DNA of 64,000 nucleotides from Hsuehochloa calcarea (GCA_036346395.1 CM070604.1:52975003-53039002), one strand, 5' to 3'. Positions 45,756 to 59,474 are shown, numbered from the stretch's first letter. Made by a program: numbers and translations. Notes: a model not told the origin generated them from the sequence alone.

Positions 45756-48060
45756 TGTAGCAGCCCAAATCTGAACTAATTTAAAACTTGCATAAATTTC
45801 ATGAATTCCAAAAACTTTGGTTGCATTTCAAAAAAAAATCAAAAGCTTTGCCACACAATTTAGAAATTTAAAACTATTTCCTGGCCTCAAAGTTCTGGAT
45901 TTGCAAAAATATAATATTTTAATTGTGTGTAAAACCAACTCAGCATTTGAATTCAAATCAAATAATGAAATTGCAAACTAAAAATTTCAAACCGTTTTCT
46001 TCCCCTCGTACATTTTCCAAATTGGCCGCCCACCAACCCTTCCTTCTTTCCTCTTCTCATGACCTCACCATGACGTCGCCTCTCCTTCTCTCCTTTCTTT
46101 CCCCGCGGCCAGCCGAGTCAGCTCAAACGCACAGTTGCCCTTCCCTTCTCTCCCGCTGCAGCCCAGTTGTCCCATGAGCGAGCCGAGCCTAGCCAGCAAC
46201 GGCAGCCCAGTTCTCATGCTTGCACTGCCAAATGGTCCCAACCCCACCTGCCAGCCCTCGCCCCTGTACATCTTCCTTGCACCTCCTCTTTCTCCAGTTC
46301 GGTCTCTCTCTCCGCGTCACCGAGCCCCCATATGAAGAAGAGGCACTCGAGTGCATGTAGTTGTCGTTCTCAAGCCTTGTGCCAGCGCAAGGTCATCCCA
46401 TCCGTGCGCCAGTGCATGTTGCCTGTCCGCTCCACTCGGTTACCCGCGCCGTGCCCGCACCATGCCGACCGCCTCCTCCTCTTTCTCCCTCTCCTCTATA
46501 TTTAAGGCCAAGCCAAGGGCGTTACATGAATCAGCCTATTCCCCTCTGTTATTCCCCCAATGTTTCCCCCTTCTTCTCCGACCCGGGTGGATTAAGTTAG
46601 CCACGTAGGTCATCTTCTCCAACTCCGACCGTCGGCGCTTGCCCGTCAATTTCGGTCGTTGGGGTGAGTCTTCATCCTCATATTCTTGTGCTCTAGAACT
46701 GCCATGACCTCCTCTTCCTCATGCTCGCCCCCTGTGCTTGTTTCCCCATAGGGAGGACGAAACGTTGTTGCTGCTCACAGAGCAAGACGGAGCGCGACGA
46801 GCCGTCGACGCCTTGTTCCCTTCAACCTGGTAAGATTCGACCTCAGAGCCTACGCCCATGGTGCATTCCTCACTTTCCTCTTTCTAATGCCCATCTTCTT
46901 TTTTGCCACCGTGGACGAGAGACGTCGAAACACGCCCTTTTTCTCGTCGTCGACCCGAAGCACGCACCAACCATGATGACACACTCGATTTCCTTGCTCG
47001 CTTGGATTCCGGATGAGCCCTTCTGTTCCAGTATGTTGTAGCTAGTCGCAAACCTGGTAGGCTTGTTAGTGAATCACCTAGACGGCCGTAGCATTCCCGC
47101 GCCACCGTAGGCCACTATGGATAGCTTGGCACACGACACTAGCTTGAGCACCATGGGCATTGTTAGCTTCGTTTTAGCATGTAGATGGTAGTTTAAGCTT
47201 CAGTTCTAAAGTTTAAACCGTGCTGGGTAGTTGCCTCTGCCTACAGTGTCATCGCCGTCGTCCTTGTTAGAGCATCACCGCCTCAGCCCATCTCCCTCCA
47301 CGTTGTCATAACCGTTAGGGTTGTCTTGGACCCCGCAACCTATTTTGGGGGTCGCAGGTGGTTGCCGGAGCCTTCTCCGCCGGTACCAAGCTCGACTCGA
47401 GCCAACCATGGATGCTCTGCCCACTACCCTATTCTGGGAGTAAGACGACAACTGTTAGACGCTGACATGTGGGCCCGGGTTAACTAAGTTTACTGTAATT
47501 AGTTAGGAGTTAGCTAGTAGTTAATGTTTGTATGACGTGTGGGCTCTCGGTAATTAGAAAATCTAATTAAGTCATACGTTAGTGTACGTGTGTATGACAT
47601 GCGCACCCCACCCTTAAATCTCTGTGCATAGACATGGTCCATAAATCGAAGCCGCTGACGTGTGGCCCCCCTGATATGAACCGTCGGGTGGACTGAGTCC
47701 ATGTGGATCGCGGTCCTATCTGTCAGTCTCACAAGTTTTTTAAATAAAAATAATTAGAAAATATATTAAAAACCCGATTGGACCCACATGTTAGCCACAA
47801 ATATTTTTCCTTTAGAAAAATAATTAGTAAATAACACAAAAACCCGACTGGACCCCACCGGCCAGTCGCAGATGATCTTCTTAAGACAACTAATTGAAAA
47901 AGAAAAAAAATCCGACCAGACCCACCTATCAGGAATTTCAGATTTTCTGGAAGGAATAAGTCCATATTACACTCTTGAACTATCACGAGAGTCCAAAAAA
48001 CCCCTGAACTTCAATATTGTTTGGTTTGCACCCTCAAAGTTTCAATATTGTAGGCGGATG
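45756..48060. other. Probable LTR-like sequence with a TATA-type site
   Basis: Starts TGTAGCAGCCCAAAT, which resembles grass gypsy LTR starts. A pyrimidine-rich block at 46000-46500 ends in CTATATTTAAGGCC at about 46497. Overlapping Pro/Ser/Leu-rich frames are not coding. A segment near 47960-48055 (CCATATTACACTCTTGAAC, CCCCTGAACTTCAATATTG) resembles MITE termini. Matching right-hand ends were not found. Confidence 0.4.
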
Positions 48061-48370
48061 AAACCTTAATGTGTAGAGTTGGGTGGATGGAATCTAGTGT
48101 CTAGAGATCTGGTGGATGGAACCTTGATGCCTAGAGTCAAGTGGATGAAACGTAACGTCTGGAGTCAGGTGGGTGAAACCTTGATGTCTAGAGTCAGGTG
48201 GATGGAACCTAATATCCAAAGTCTGGTGGATGTAATCATGTGATTTAGAATCAAGTGGATGGAACTTGATATCTAGAGTGAGATGGATGAAACCTGATGT
48301 CTAGAGTCTGGTGGATGGAACCTTATGTTCTAGAGTTAAGTGGATGGAACCTGATTTCTAAAGTCAGGCA
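48057..48370. repeat. Minisatellite with units of about 30 bp
   Basis: Eleven or so diverged copies of GTGGATGGAACCTGATGTCTAGAGTCAG. Variants include GGTGGATGGAATCTAGTGTC and AGTGGATGAAACGTAACGTC. Short unit-length frames are not coding. Confidence 0.9.
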
Positions 48371-48965
48371 CATAGAAGTTTCCATACCTTATTGCAGGAC
48401 AAAACTTGCTCATACAAATAACACTTTGGTTTTAAGTTAAAAGGCTAGGCCATAGGCTTAGAAAACAATTATAATATTTTAGCAAAGCCTGCTTTGTGCC
48501 AAGATAACCATAAAACCCCTCCTTCGGCAAACCAACAATTGCTGCTCAAATATGTGGATTCGGACTACGAGACAGAAGACCCGGTGTATGGAAACTTCTA
48601 TGCGCCCGGCTTTAGAAATAAAAACGATGGGGGGATAACTAGGTCACAGCCCTAGTCGATTGCTCGTGGTAAATCATAGAGGCGCTTTTGGTTTATTTAT
48701 CTCCTGCGGTTGTTTACTCTTTGAACATGGCCTTAAGGCTTATTTCAGTCTGTTTATGTAATATCAAATATTTTTTTAATTAAGAGTATGTATGGATGTG
48801 ATGTTTATCGATATTGTACTATGTGAGCTATCTACTGATCATGGGACTAACTCGGATATCGAGAGTCTAGATGCAAATCTAGCTTGACTATGTTAATTGG
48901 TGGGCTGTTGTCTCTCGGAAAACAAAAGAGTTGCTGGGCCGTCGTAACTCATGCACTTCGGAGTT

Positions 48966-49511
48966 TTTGGCCAATATAGCACCTTTTCGACGCGTATTTG
49001 CAGTATTGATCATCCACGAGTTGTATTTGCAGTATTGACACCGATGCCGCACGGCCGTCGTGCGGAGGCCTCTCCTCCCGCGCCATCACGTGCCCTCCTA
49101 GCAGCCACCTCAGCTAGCCCGCCGCCACGCGCGCGGTTAGAGTGAAAATAGAGGATGGTCGGTCTGGCTCTGGTTCATCGAGTACTGTTCATCAAACCTC
49201 CTTCGACCAGGTAGTCGAAACCTTCCGACTAGGTAGGCGAAACCTTCCGACCAGATAGTCGTGCAGTCGAACCTCATCAGACAGTCGAAATGATGAACGG
49301 TACTCGAAGAACAGTTTTCGATGATCAGGTGGGGCTGGCTGGGGAGACCACGTGGCGGCAGCGGAGGGCCGTGCGGCAACGGCTGACGTGGCGTACAGGG
49401 AGGTGTTGCCGCACGGCGACCGTACGGTAACGGTACTATATGTGCAAATACGGTTCGTACATGATCATTTCTGTAAATACGGGTTTGAAAGGTACTGTAT
49501 CTGCCAAAAAA
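48966..49511. mobile_element. Second foldback element with a TTCGACC-type core
   Basis: The left arm (about 48966-49195) and right arm (about 49281-49511) are inverted copies. Outer ends read TTTTGGCCAATATAGCACC and the complement of TTTTGGCAGATACAGTACC. Inner parts pair GTTCATCGAGTACTGTTCATC with GATGAACGGTACTCGAAGAAC. The loop has several units like CGAAACCTTCCGACCAGGTAGT. No transposase frame. Confidence 0.75.
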
Positions 49512-51509
49512 TTTGCGCTTTGTCTTTCCTTGTAACGTTACATCAATTTCCTTCATGTGCATGTTTGAAAGTATAAGTTTGAAGAATCGGCGGGAGCTGC
49601 CGAATGCTACGACACCGTAGATGCTCGGTGTATCCAGCCCAGCGAAGTTAGGATCGTCATCGCGCGGCGCCATGAGCAGCAGCCAAGCTAAGACGAGCAT
49701 CTCGTCGTCAGCGCGGTCGATCGCACGAGTGCTTCACAAAATCAGCAACTGCACCGTGTCCGCGTGCATGCGAACACACACGTCTTGGCGTGGCCGGCCT
49801 TTTATATATATTCTTCGAACCAAGCGACACTGGCAGCGGTGCGTGAACTACGTGTCAACGCATTCATGCACACACGCAAGTACGTGCTACTTAGTTCGCT
49901 AGTCCCCCTCTCCTACATGCCCAATAAATCCGCAACAGTATGCTTCTGTGTACAGTAGATAAATACAGCGTCTCGTCCTTTCGTGGGTAGAATCAAGGGA
50001 CTCGGATCGTCTACAATAGAAATGTTCGCTAGTTCAAGCAGTGGAATACAGGTAAATAGTATAATAACAACTAAATATATACTGTAGTTATAATTTTAGA
50101 TAGATCGCTTCTAATACTACGCTAGTGTATGTCCCAATGCAAAATTCAGCAGGTATTCTATACACTTGTACCACTCTTCTTCCCAGACCTGTTTGTTTCC
50201 TTGAAATAAATGAAGGAATGCGTAGGCATGGTTTTTTTTTCAGAGTTCAGGAGTGAAATAGATGTGTGTACACCCGTGCATTCTGACGCCGGGCGCGTGT
50301 GTTGCGCGCTGCGAGCGTCAACTGGACCGACAGGCGTCTACTACCGGACATGATATTTCAGATGCAGCAGCTAGCCTAGCTAGACGGCATCGCAAGCGAC
50401 GAAGCAGGTGACACTTCAAATACCGGTGTTTCCTTCCTTCCGCATGTGTGTACTGTATCCAAGTTATCTCATCTCATTTCCTGAACCATTTCCGATTCAA
50501 AAAGTTTTCAAGTTTGAACCTGAACCGACGCATTTGCATCGGTTTGGTGGCAAATTTGGGTGGAAAAAAAAAAGGAGAGGAAATCAGTAGAAGAAATAAA
50601 TACGGATCTCGATGTGTACGAACACAGTGATACGCTAGCCTGCGTGCGGATAGTAAGTACTCTCCATAGAATAGAAGCCGACAAGCGCTGTTCACATCGG
50701 ATTCCCGCGGGCGGAGACGGAAAGTACGCTTATGCCCCCTGCGTCCCATTGCCTCGTCTCCTCCATGCATTTGCCACAGGGTTGCCCTTGTCTGTCTCCA
50801 GCTCCAGCAAAATTTGCTGCGGTTTGGTTTTTGTTTACTCGGCGCAACGAGACGACCACTCCTGCGATTACGATTACGTGGGATTGGGAGTGCGGCCCCA
50901 CCCCACCCCACCCCAAAAAAAGCTCCAAGTACTACACGGCGACCTTTGCATGCAGCACCCTGGTGCGCGCTGAAATTGTCAAATACTCGTCTCACTTCTC
51001 ACTGGCTTCGATGCTTGTGCAGCAAATTTGGCAACCTTAGTGTATGAACCTCCTCAAGAAGGTTCATACATTTTCCAATAAATCATTTGGATCGACGTTG
51101 CTTCATGCAGACTTCGAAATGCTATCCGTAGGACGAGGAGTAAGATGAAATGGACCAGGTGAATACCAAGCTCAGCAGAGCACTGGCGATCGTTCCCGGC
51201 AACAGTGCAGGGTACGTAGTAGGATTACCGGCAAAAGTACCGTGCACGATACGGTATGGCAGAAGTACTTGTTCATCCCGTCAGTTTGTTAAGATAAAAA
51301 TAAGAAAACCCAGGGGCCTGGGTGCGAACGAATGATCCCCGGGTCAAATATGGCAGAGTTCCTCCCGTCCCGACCCCGCATTTCAAATTTCCTCAGCCTT
51401 CCGCCTCCCTCCCCATCCTCTTCTCCGGCTACCTTTAAATACCCCGCCGCCGCCTCCGATCCGCCCTGCCTCCCGGCGCAAACCCTAGCCTTGCCGGACC
51501 CACCAAGCC
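49512..51509. other. Intergenic region upstream of the TPX2-like gene
   Basis: No gene recognised. A TTTAAATA TATA-like site at 51434-51441, about 70 bp before the TPX2-like ATG, is the best promoter candidate for that gene. A minus-strand frame (about 49137-49700) overlaps the foldback arm and has no family motif. Confidence 0.5.
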
Positions 51510-54500
51510 ATGGACGGCGACGACGAGGAGATGCGCGACGCCTCCTCCTCCGGCGACGGCGGGGACGACGGGGGGTTTGACGAGCCGGACGGCGAGGGGG
51601 TGGGAGGAGGGAAGGGGGTGATGGTGATGGAGGTCAGCTGGTTCGAGGTCGACCTGGAGTACGAGTTCGACGCGCCCAGGTGGTTCGACCTCGCGCAGGA
51701 GGAGTCGCCGGTGGAGGCGGAGGCGGCGCAGCTGTGGTTCGCCTCCGCCCCCAGCTACCCGCCCTCTCGTGCGTGCCCCTCCATCCCTCGCCTCGAAATT
51801 TCTCGGTTTGTTTTCTGCATGGAGGGGTGATTTGGGTCGGCCATTCGGGAACGGGAGTGCTCGTACGTATCGATCGGTTTGCGCTTGAAATGTGCCTGTT
51901 GAGCCTTACTGTTTTTATTTGTTAGGTTAGAGCTTGGGTGGGGGAATTTGATGGATTTAGGGAGTGGAATCTCGTCGCCATTTCGTGGGGGTTTTTTTTT
52001 TGGGTATCTAGTATTTATTGTGTTTTCCCGTGTGGTCGTGCATGACTGATCGGAGATAGTTCCGGAATCCGAATTTGGAGGTGCTTTTAGGTACGGAATG
52101 CACATGCATTTACGCATTTGTTGAAATTTTCTGCGCACTGGGGGCAATTATGGTGGGGAGAAGATGCATTTATCGACATTTTCGGACCAACATGCTTCAG
52201 CAAGTTGTGAAAATTTAGGGTTTTTGTCAGTGTTGGTATGTGATGGTCAAATTGCGTCAATCCGGGTTACTACCGACCACTTCAGATGGATATTCCATGC
52301 GTTTTGGTAGGGGATTTCCCTGTTTCTAACTGTGCCATTGGTGTAGATATGTAGAGCCTGATGGCTAGCCACTACGAGATTATCCTATTGTCCTGACAAA
52401 AAAAGAAATGAGCTATGGAATTCTCCTCTATTTAAAGCCTAATGAAATGAAATATCAAAAAGGGCATCGTAGTTTGCATGCACACACCCTTGTTTTAGAA
52501 CTTCATAATGGAAGCTCTATGTGCTTGAGAAGTTGGTCGCTAGAGAATGCATACTAAGCTCTTTAGGTGTCTAGAAAAAAAAATAGACGGGGCAGCACCA
52601 CAATGGGCTTTTAGGTGGCTTTGTTGAGTGTGGTTGCTTGATTTGTCTGCAGTACTGTGTCGGATGGGAAGTATGAGTCATGTATAGATTAGATATCAAC
52701 AGCTAAGAGGCATTTGGAATGTGTGACTACATCTAACTTTGGTTACGTGCAAGTAATTGAATGTTTCCATGCTAGGGTGCAAACACCTGGAAATTTTAAC
52801 AGTGAATAGTAGATAAAACTTGTGTAAGCTGGAAGAGTTATGTATGTTCTGTACTTCCCTGGTATTTCTGGACTTGCTCAAATTTACATGGTGCACAAAA
52901 AACGGCGTGGGAGGTGAAACATCTTCCAAGGTTGCTATCGAGGAAAAAAATACGACGAACTATTGATTGTGTTAAAACCTGTGCCTTTTTATACTAACTA
53001 GCCGAATTCCCCGCGCAATTGTGTGGCTAACTATTATGATACCTCTAAAATTAGTTTTGTATTTTTTACCCAACTCCAATACTTTTATATGACTAAAAAT
53101 ACAATTGCATTTTCATACTACTTTAATAGCTCCCATATACATCTAATTAATCTACACCGTTATAATCTGAACCCACCATAATTGACGACGTAAATCTTTA
53201 TCTTTTTCTTCAGATTAATGTCGTAATTTCTAGTCTTTGAGAGCGAACACGATGACTTTTTTTCTTCTATTTTAATAATATAATAGATTTGGAGCAAATC
53301 TTCTTTTGTTATTGCTACAGTTCTAATGCCAACCAAATGAGCAAAAGGATAAAATTATCATTATTGCTTGGTAGGGAGACTTGTAATTTTAACACTAGCA
53401 AGTAAGCAACTTTACATAACAGCTACTGCAAACACTCAATGAAAAATAGGGTAAAACATGTGCAATTGCTATAATGATATTTGTTGAATAGTTGATCAAT
53501 ATGGAAACATTGTGTGTTACTTATTAGTTTATTTTGCTCTTGAAGCCTCAAAATTCCCATCTTTTCTTTTTAATTGTCCTTTAATGTCTAATTAATATCA
53601 GTAACCTTTTCTCTTATGTTTCTGTAGCCTTAATTGCTAAGATGTTGGCTGAAGATCTTGGGTTGCAAAGCCTAAGAAGCATCGCAGATATAGATGTTGT
53701 ACATTGCTCTAAATCTTCGCAGGAATGTTCCAGTGGTGCTGAGCAAAGTATCCACCGGTCACATGTACCAAATGAAGGTCCTCATAAGCTAAACACTAGC
53801 ACTAGGTTTTCTGAAGCATGCTTTTTTTTTTAAATTTCATTTCTAATCCGTTGATTTGTTTCGTCGTTCAATTGTCACCTACATATAAATTATGCTATGT
53901 GTTTACGAGGCTGAAGTTTCTTATTAATGTTTGCATTCTAGTCTTGTCGCACCTATTTATATTTTTCATATTACTGTTAATCCTGAGCATTGCATATCCA
54001 ACACCTTGATCACTATGTTGTTTACAGTTCTTGAACCATTTCATAATACTAGCAGAAAACCCAAGGGACTCCAACTTTCTTGCATGCAAAAAATGATGCT
54101 AGGGCCTGCTAAGCTAAGCCCTTTTCTAGGTAGAGGTACAAAACAACCTGTTTCACAACATACAGCTGCCTAGCTTGGCAACATACAAATTTTCAAACAT
54201 AAGCCATCTAATAGAGCTGTGAGTCTGTGACATTCTGAAAACATTTCCCTAACCCATCAAAACTATTTCTTTGATGAGAAAGAATTATCAATTTATTCTG
54301 AAGCTCATTTCTCTATTTAATTTTAAACTGTCTTCTGACCAAAACTGAGCATGTTATTTAGCCTGCCACGCTTCTGTCTTTTCCCCAGTTTTTTTTTAAT
54401 GAAAATTAACCTTTTGGTGTATTTTATGTAAAATAGGATGGATACCATGTTATGGAGTATCAGAAAATGAACGAAAACCTTGCACTCGAACTGTTGTGAA

Positions 54501-57500
54501 GGGAAATTTCTCGAAGGGGTCCACGTTGATGAAGCCTACAGCCAGTCAATTAGCCAGGCAAAACAGGCAGCTTGAAGTGAAGAATGCCATGCAGTATGTA
54601 CTGTTATGCCTTATGCTAACTGATTTTCTGCAATTCTTCTGGGGCTAACCACAAAAGAGTTGGAAATAACATTTTTTTTGGGATGATTTTACGAGCCATC
54701 AGCTTATTTTGATTTTCAGATTTATCCTGCCACACTTGCAAATTTATATGTCTGTGCTTCCCATTTGGTTTATTCAGCTGTAGTTCTTGATTAAATTAAT
54801 CATACATTCTTAAAAGGTTGTCCTTATCACTGACCATAATTGTATATTTCAGTATGTGGGTTCAAACATTGTTCTAATAACAAGGGCTTCTAGCTCTTGT
54901 TTTTCATTTATCATTATCTTTCTCTCTATTTTTTGTTCTTCGCCACCACCACTTTTCCTTTTTGTCTTACTTTTGTACTGCATGAAACAAATGCTGTCTT
55001 CATGTTTGTGAATACCGTGAGGATATCGATTTCCTTTGCTTTCAGGAGTAAAAAGTCAGTTGGAGTGAGAAGTGAGAGAAGTACCATGAACTCCATTGAT
55101 TGCACTTACCAAGCTGCTAAAAGGCAGAGATTAGAAAGAGGGCATCTCAACATGGTATGTTACCGCTTACTCTTGGGGGCGTGAGTTTGCCAAATTTTCT
55201 GACAGAGCTGATTTTTAATTTAAGATAAAGTGAAGGTTTTTTGGTTTAGTTGTGAATGCACTATGCTATTTATTTTTTGGAGAAACTTTCTTTCTATTAT
55301 CGAGACTGCATAATAAGTTAATAACTACATGATCAGATTTTGTCTGAATTAATTTACAATGTTTATTTTGACCCTGGTCATGGCAAGTGTCAATTGCTGC
55401 TCCTTTGGCACTTAGCATGGCAAAAGTAATAGCAGCACACTTTTTCTAGTGTTTTCCCTACCATACCAAGTGTTAGTGTCATTTTTCTTCTTTGGGCAAT
55501 TTCCTTATATGCCACTGAATAACTTTGTATGTTCCTTATGTGGCACTGAATAACTTTGTATGTTCCTTATATGCCACTGATGTCTTACTGACATATAGAT
55601 CCGGGACCCACATTTCAGTTTCACACTAAGTGGTATATAAGGAATTATGCACTTTGTCAGTGGCATGTAGGGGATTAATCCTTCTTTATTTGTTGGCTTC
55701 GATATTGGCACAAAAAAAATTCCTAGTGTTTCCCCCCTACTAGTGGTTGTCATTTGTCACAGAAAAAAAAAATTCCTGAGTTGCATGTGAGATGATTTGA
55801 TGCTTTGTCAGTGTGCAAGTGCAGTTTGAGTTCTCTACTGCATATACATCATGTGGTATTACCGTATTATGCTTACAATTTGCTCGAAATTTTGCGGCAA
55901 TCTTAGTTTTCTTCCAGTAGAAACTGACATTTAAGCTCCCAGAATGAACTATTGTTGAGTTTGTTACCGGAAGTTTCAGCAATCTGAGGAAATTTGCAAT
56001 AACTTATTCTTGAACTGAAAATTCTAAAATATTCTATGACTTGAACTTACATCTGTTGAAATTTCTTACATGAAATCTAGTAGATGCCTAGAGAATTATG
56101 TAGTATTGTGTCTCTACTCTTGATAATTGAACTCCTGCTTGTTATCTTGAGATATTTCTCGAGGCCAAAAGGTGCCAGACTGCCAGTTGATATTGCTTAT
56201 TTACTGTTGTTGCATAACTATGTTGTGTGTTCTTTACTGAAGCTATTTGCTTATTGTACAGGTTGTTGCTGCTACAAAAAAAGTTGAGTTGATTCATAAG
56301 ACTCATGAAAAGGTAAACACACACTCCAAGCTTACCGTTACGTTTACTTATGACCAGATGTTTCGTGCTTGTACTGCTCATTTATCCTTTATTTCCTGGA
56401 TCATCTTTCAGGAGTCAATACTCTTCTAGTTCTCTCAGGCAACTTTATTTTGGATTTTCAATAGCATACTTTTATTGATTTTTTTTAAGTGCATGATCCA
56501 CTTTTGCAACTAGTCATTGGCTCATAGCTTTTGTACTGTGTCTGAAACTGTCCTATAAAGATATTGCTATTATGTTACGAAACATGACCATTGTTCTAAT
56601 ATGGTTTCTATGAGGTGCCTCAAATTTCGCTTGATGCCATTTTTCTCATGGATGACACAGAACGTTGCAAACAGTAATTCTAATCGAGCCACTGGTCTAC
56701 CCAAATTAAAGATTACAATTCCTAGAGAGCCTGAGTTGGCAACGAAGCTAAGAGCAGAGAGGTCAAGGATTCTAAGAGCAGTGTAAAGTCATTTCTCACT
56801 TGCTATTCTGTCCTGATGCCTGAACATAGTTACTTCTGCTGTCATAATTCACACACCTTTACCTGAAAATTTCAGGCCAACTAATTCAAAGCGGCTAAAT
56901 AAACGTGATGTGCAATCTGCTTCTACGACACAAACGGCATCAACTAGAAAGGTGGGTTGTCAAACTGTTTGAATATATATTGTCTAGTTATTTAAGTGGT
57001 TATGGATCTCATTTGCACATTCTTGATATCCATGACCCTACTTATGAAGCATACCAGTAGGACACTCGCACATAGATTAGCAAACACTGCCAAATTCTGC
57101 CAATTAACATGTATTGGCACATTCCAAGGTTTTCAGTTTTGGGAGGAGTGACACTCATTTTTCTTGGGAGATAATTCCACATGGGAGAGTTGCACTAATC
57201 TGAATTTTTTTTGAAGAACACAGTAGCACCCATGAGGCCATGAACATATTCTTAGTGGGGATATACTTCCCAATAGCATTGTCTCTTGGGGGCTGATTGT
57301 CAAACACTTTAGCTGTGGTCTGGTTGCCAAGAAACAAAAAATATATATATTATTGCAGTAGTATATTATTGCTTGTAAATTAGCTTTGCCTTTGCCTTAT
57401 TTGTCCTTGTACACCATTTTCCATCTAATTCCATGGCTAAAGCTGTTTTGTTTGCTCCTATTTTTTTTCTCTCTCCCTAGCTGTTGAATCAGTGTGCTGT

Positions 57501-58519
57501 ACTAGAACTGGCACCTCCACATTTAGGTGGAGAGCTATTGCATTTGCAACATGTAATGCCTTTTCTCTTTCATGTATAGTTTTATACATTGTTTCGGTCA
57601 ACATTGAAAAGTTGTTCTCAAGCAGGTCGAGCAACCTTTTCGGGCCACTGATCATCAGCATGCAAATGTACAACATGACAATGTTGGGTCAAATATGCCA
57701 GTGTGTACCTCTAATCGTGCAAGGCATCTTCATAAGTAAGGCTTGTTTCATATGTACCACTTGGTTCCGGTTCCATTACTAGTTACCTAAATTCTAATCT
57801 ATCTGATAGTCAAATGGAAAAGTCAAATATAATGCCTACTATGAGGTTTTGTCATAATTTCCCATATGTTACTACTTACTAGTATTTGCCAAGGCATGAG
57901 TTGCCTTGATCTAGAAAAAGCTAACCTGTAAGATTCTTCTGGTGTTCATTCTGCACAGTACCTATGATTTTACCAAAACACTGGAAATTTGGGAATGAAG
58001 TAATAATCTCCAATTCTCCATTTCTACTGCCTTTTTAGTAAAGAATTTGACTCATGGCTGTTTTCTCTGTTGTCTGCTAACAGCGTTGATAAAAGGCCAG
58101 AAGAGTGCAGAGATGACATGTTTAAATTTAAAGCTGGGCCACTGGATAAAAAGGTAGCTGCCATGGATAGATCTTCTATATTTATTTGTGAGCTACATTT
58201 TAACTTAGAAGCTTATAGTTTCTATTGGCCTGGACGGTTATTGCATAGTGCCTATAGAATTCATATCTCAATGTAATTCCATGTTCTTGGTGTTAGTGGC
58301 TTTTACATCGATCAGACAGATAGGAATTGATTGTTGGATCACATAGTTGCATAAGGAACAACTATAGATAAACTATAGGAAGGTTCCAATCATACAGTTT
58401 GGCCAATGAATCTTGTATTTTTCTCCTTAAACAGATATTAGCAAGCAAAGGAGATGTTGGTATATTTCGAAGTACCAAAAGGAATACAACCGTGCCTAAG
58501 GTAGCTTTGTAGAGATATT

Positions 58520-58560
<41 letters not shown>

Positions 58561-58951
58561 AGTCCCTCCATTTATCAAAATATCCACATTTTCTGGTTGA
58601 CGATCCCAGGAATTCAACTTGTCAACAAGCCGGAAGGGCAACCAGGCTCCGTTATCTGAACTCTTTAACAAGGTCTGTACTGATAGGACAGAAATTGATT
58701 GCCTTTAAATGATTTACTCTGACGTTTACGTAAATCATTTTGGCAGCTTTCTTTAACTGCCGAAGCACGCCGTGGCATAGACCGTCAGGCCAGCGAACTT
58801 CCTAATTATATCACTACCAAGGTTCTTTCCTTGTTTCCTTTTCATCTCTTTTATGCACTTCCCTTCCATCTCAGTTGAAAGCACTCAAAGATCACTTTTA
58901 TTTTATTGCAAGGATTGCAAAGAGAACATGATCGGTAACATTCATTGCTAG
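51510..58951 (+). CDS. TPX2-like microtubule/Aurora-associated protein (TPXL2/3 type), 14 exons
   Basis: Spindle-assembly factor family. Exons: 51510-51768, 53628-53777, 54437-54593, 55046-55154, 56262-56312, 56661-56782, 56876-56951, 57481-57552, 57626-57735, 58084-58153, 58435-58500, 58610-58672, 58747-58821, 58913-58951. All have GT-AG sites and the sum is 1,419 nt, 472 residues. The N-terminal EYEFDAPRWFDL...LWFASAPSYPPS (residues 50-86) matches the Aurora-binding motif of TPX2. The central domain includes LKITIPREPELATKLRAERS (about 256-276) and FKAGPLDKK...GDVGIFRSTKR...TVPKEFNLS (about 384-420), the importin-binding/central TPX2 region. The C-terminal TPX2 repeats of full-length TPX2 (about 750 residues in Arabidopsis) are absent, as in the shorter Arabidopsis TPXL2/TPXL3. 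The final exon of 12 codons is the least certain. Confidence 0.88.
55495..55682. repeat. MITE-like inverted repeat in a TPX2-like intron
   Basis: Ends TTCCTTATATGCCACTGA and TCAGTGGCATGTAGGGGA are inverted relatives. Inside, a unit of about 31 bp (GCCACTGAATAACTTTGTATG plus TTCCTTAT) is tandemly repeated. It resembles the ATATGCCACT termini of the MULE-like MITE at 16908. No clear target duplication. Confidence 0.6.
58522..58558. repeat. (TG)18 microsatellite in a TPX2-like intron
   Basis: 37 bases of alternating T and G, 51 bases before the acceptor of exon 12. Confidence 0.95.
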
Positions 58952-59474
58952 CTCTGGTAAGTAATATTTTTAAATACCAGGTAAGATAGCTATATGTTGC
59001 TTCTCAAGTTAAAAAAAATGCATGACACCCTTCCAAAAAATTTCCCTTTTCAGACCGATTCAGTCAAGATATACAATATATAGTTCTCTTTGAGAATGGT
59101 TAAGATTTCCCATTTCTCCACCTGCACAAAGGTAAACATTTATTCGGAATTTCCGATATATACAATGATTTTCACACTCTGCATCTCATGATCGGCATGC
59201 TGTGCCGCGTTACTTGATTTTCTCTTCATATCGACAATGATGTAATTAATCTAGTACATTAACATTACAGCAATACACTTTCTTTATATCGACAAAGATG
59301 CAATCAAGCTAGTGTATTGACAGTGTCCTCCATCTTGTAGGCTAAGCGCCTGTTTTGAACAGTAGGACTTACAAGTTACAAGGGAGATCATCTCCTTTTC
59401 TTCATTTAACAAGATGAAGCGATACATTATTTGACGTTAAGGCACCGCTGAGTTGTTCGTCCGGCCATCTCCGG

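Noticed and set aside
45756..48960. Full LTR beginning TGTAGCAGCCC
   Set aside because: The left end is plausible, but I found no CA end followed by the CAATT duplication, so no element boundaries are claimed.
49137..49700. 187-codon minus-strand frame
   Set aside because: Spans a foldback arm and loop; no family motif, so treated as repeat-derived.
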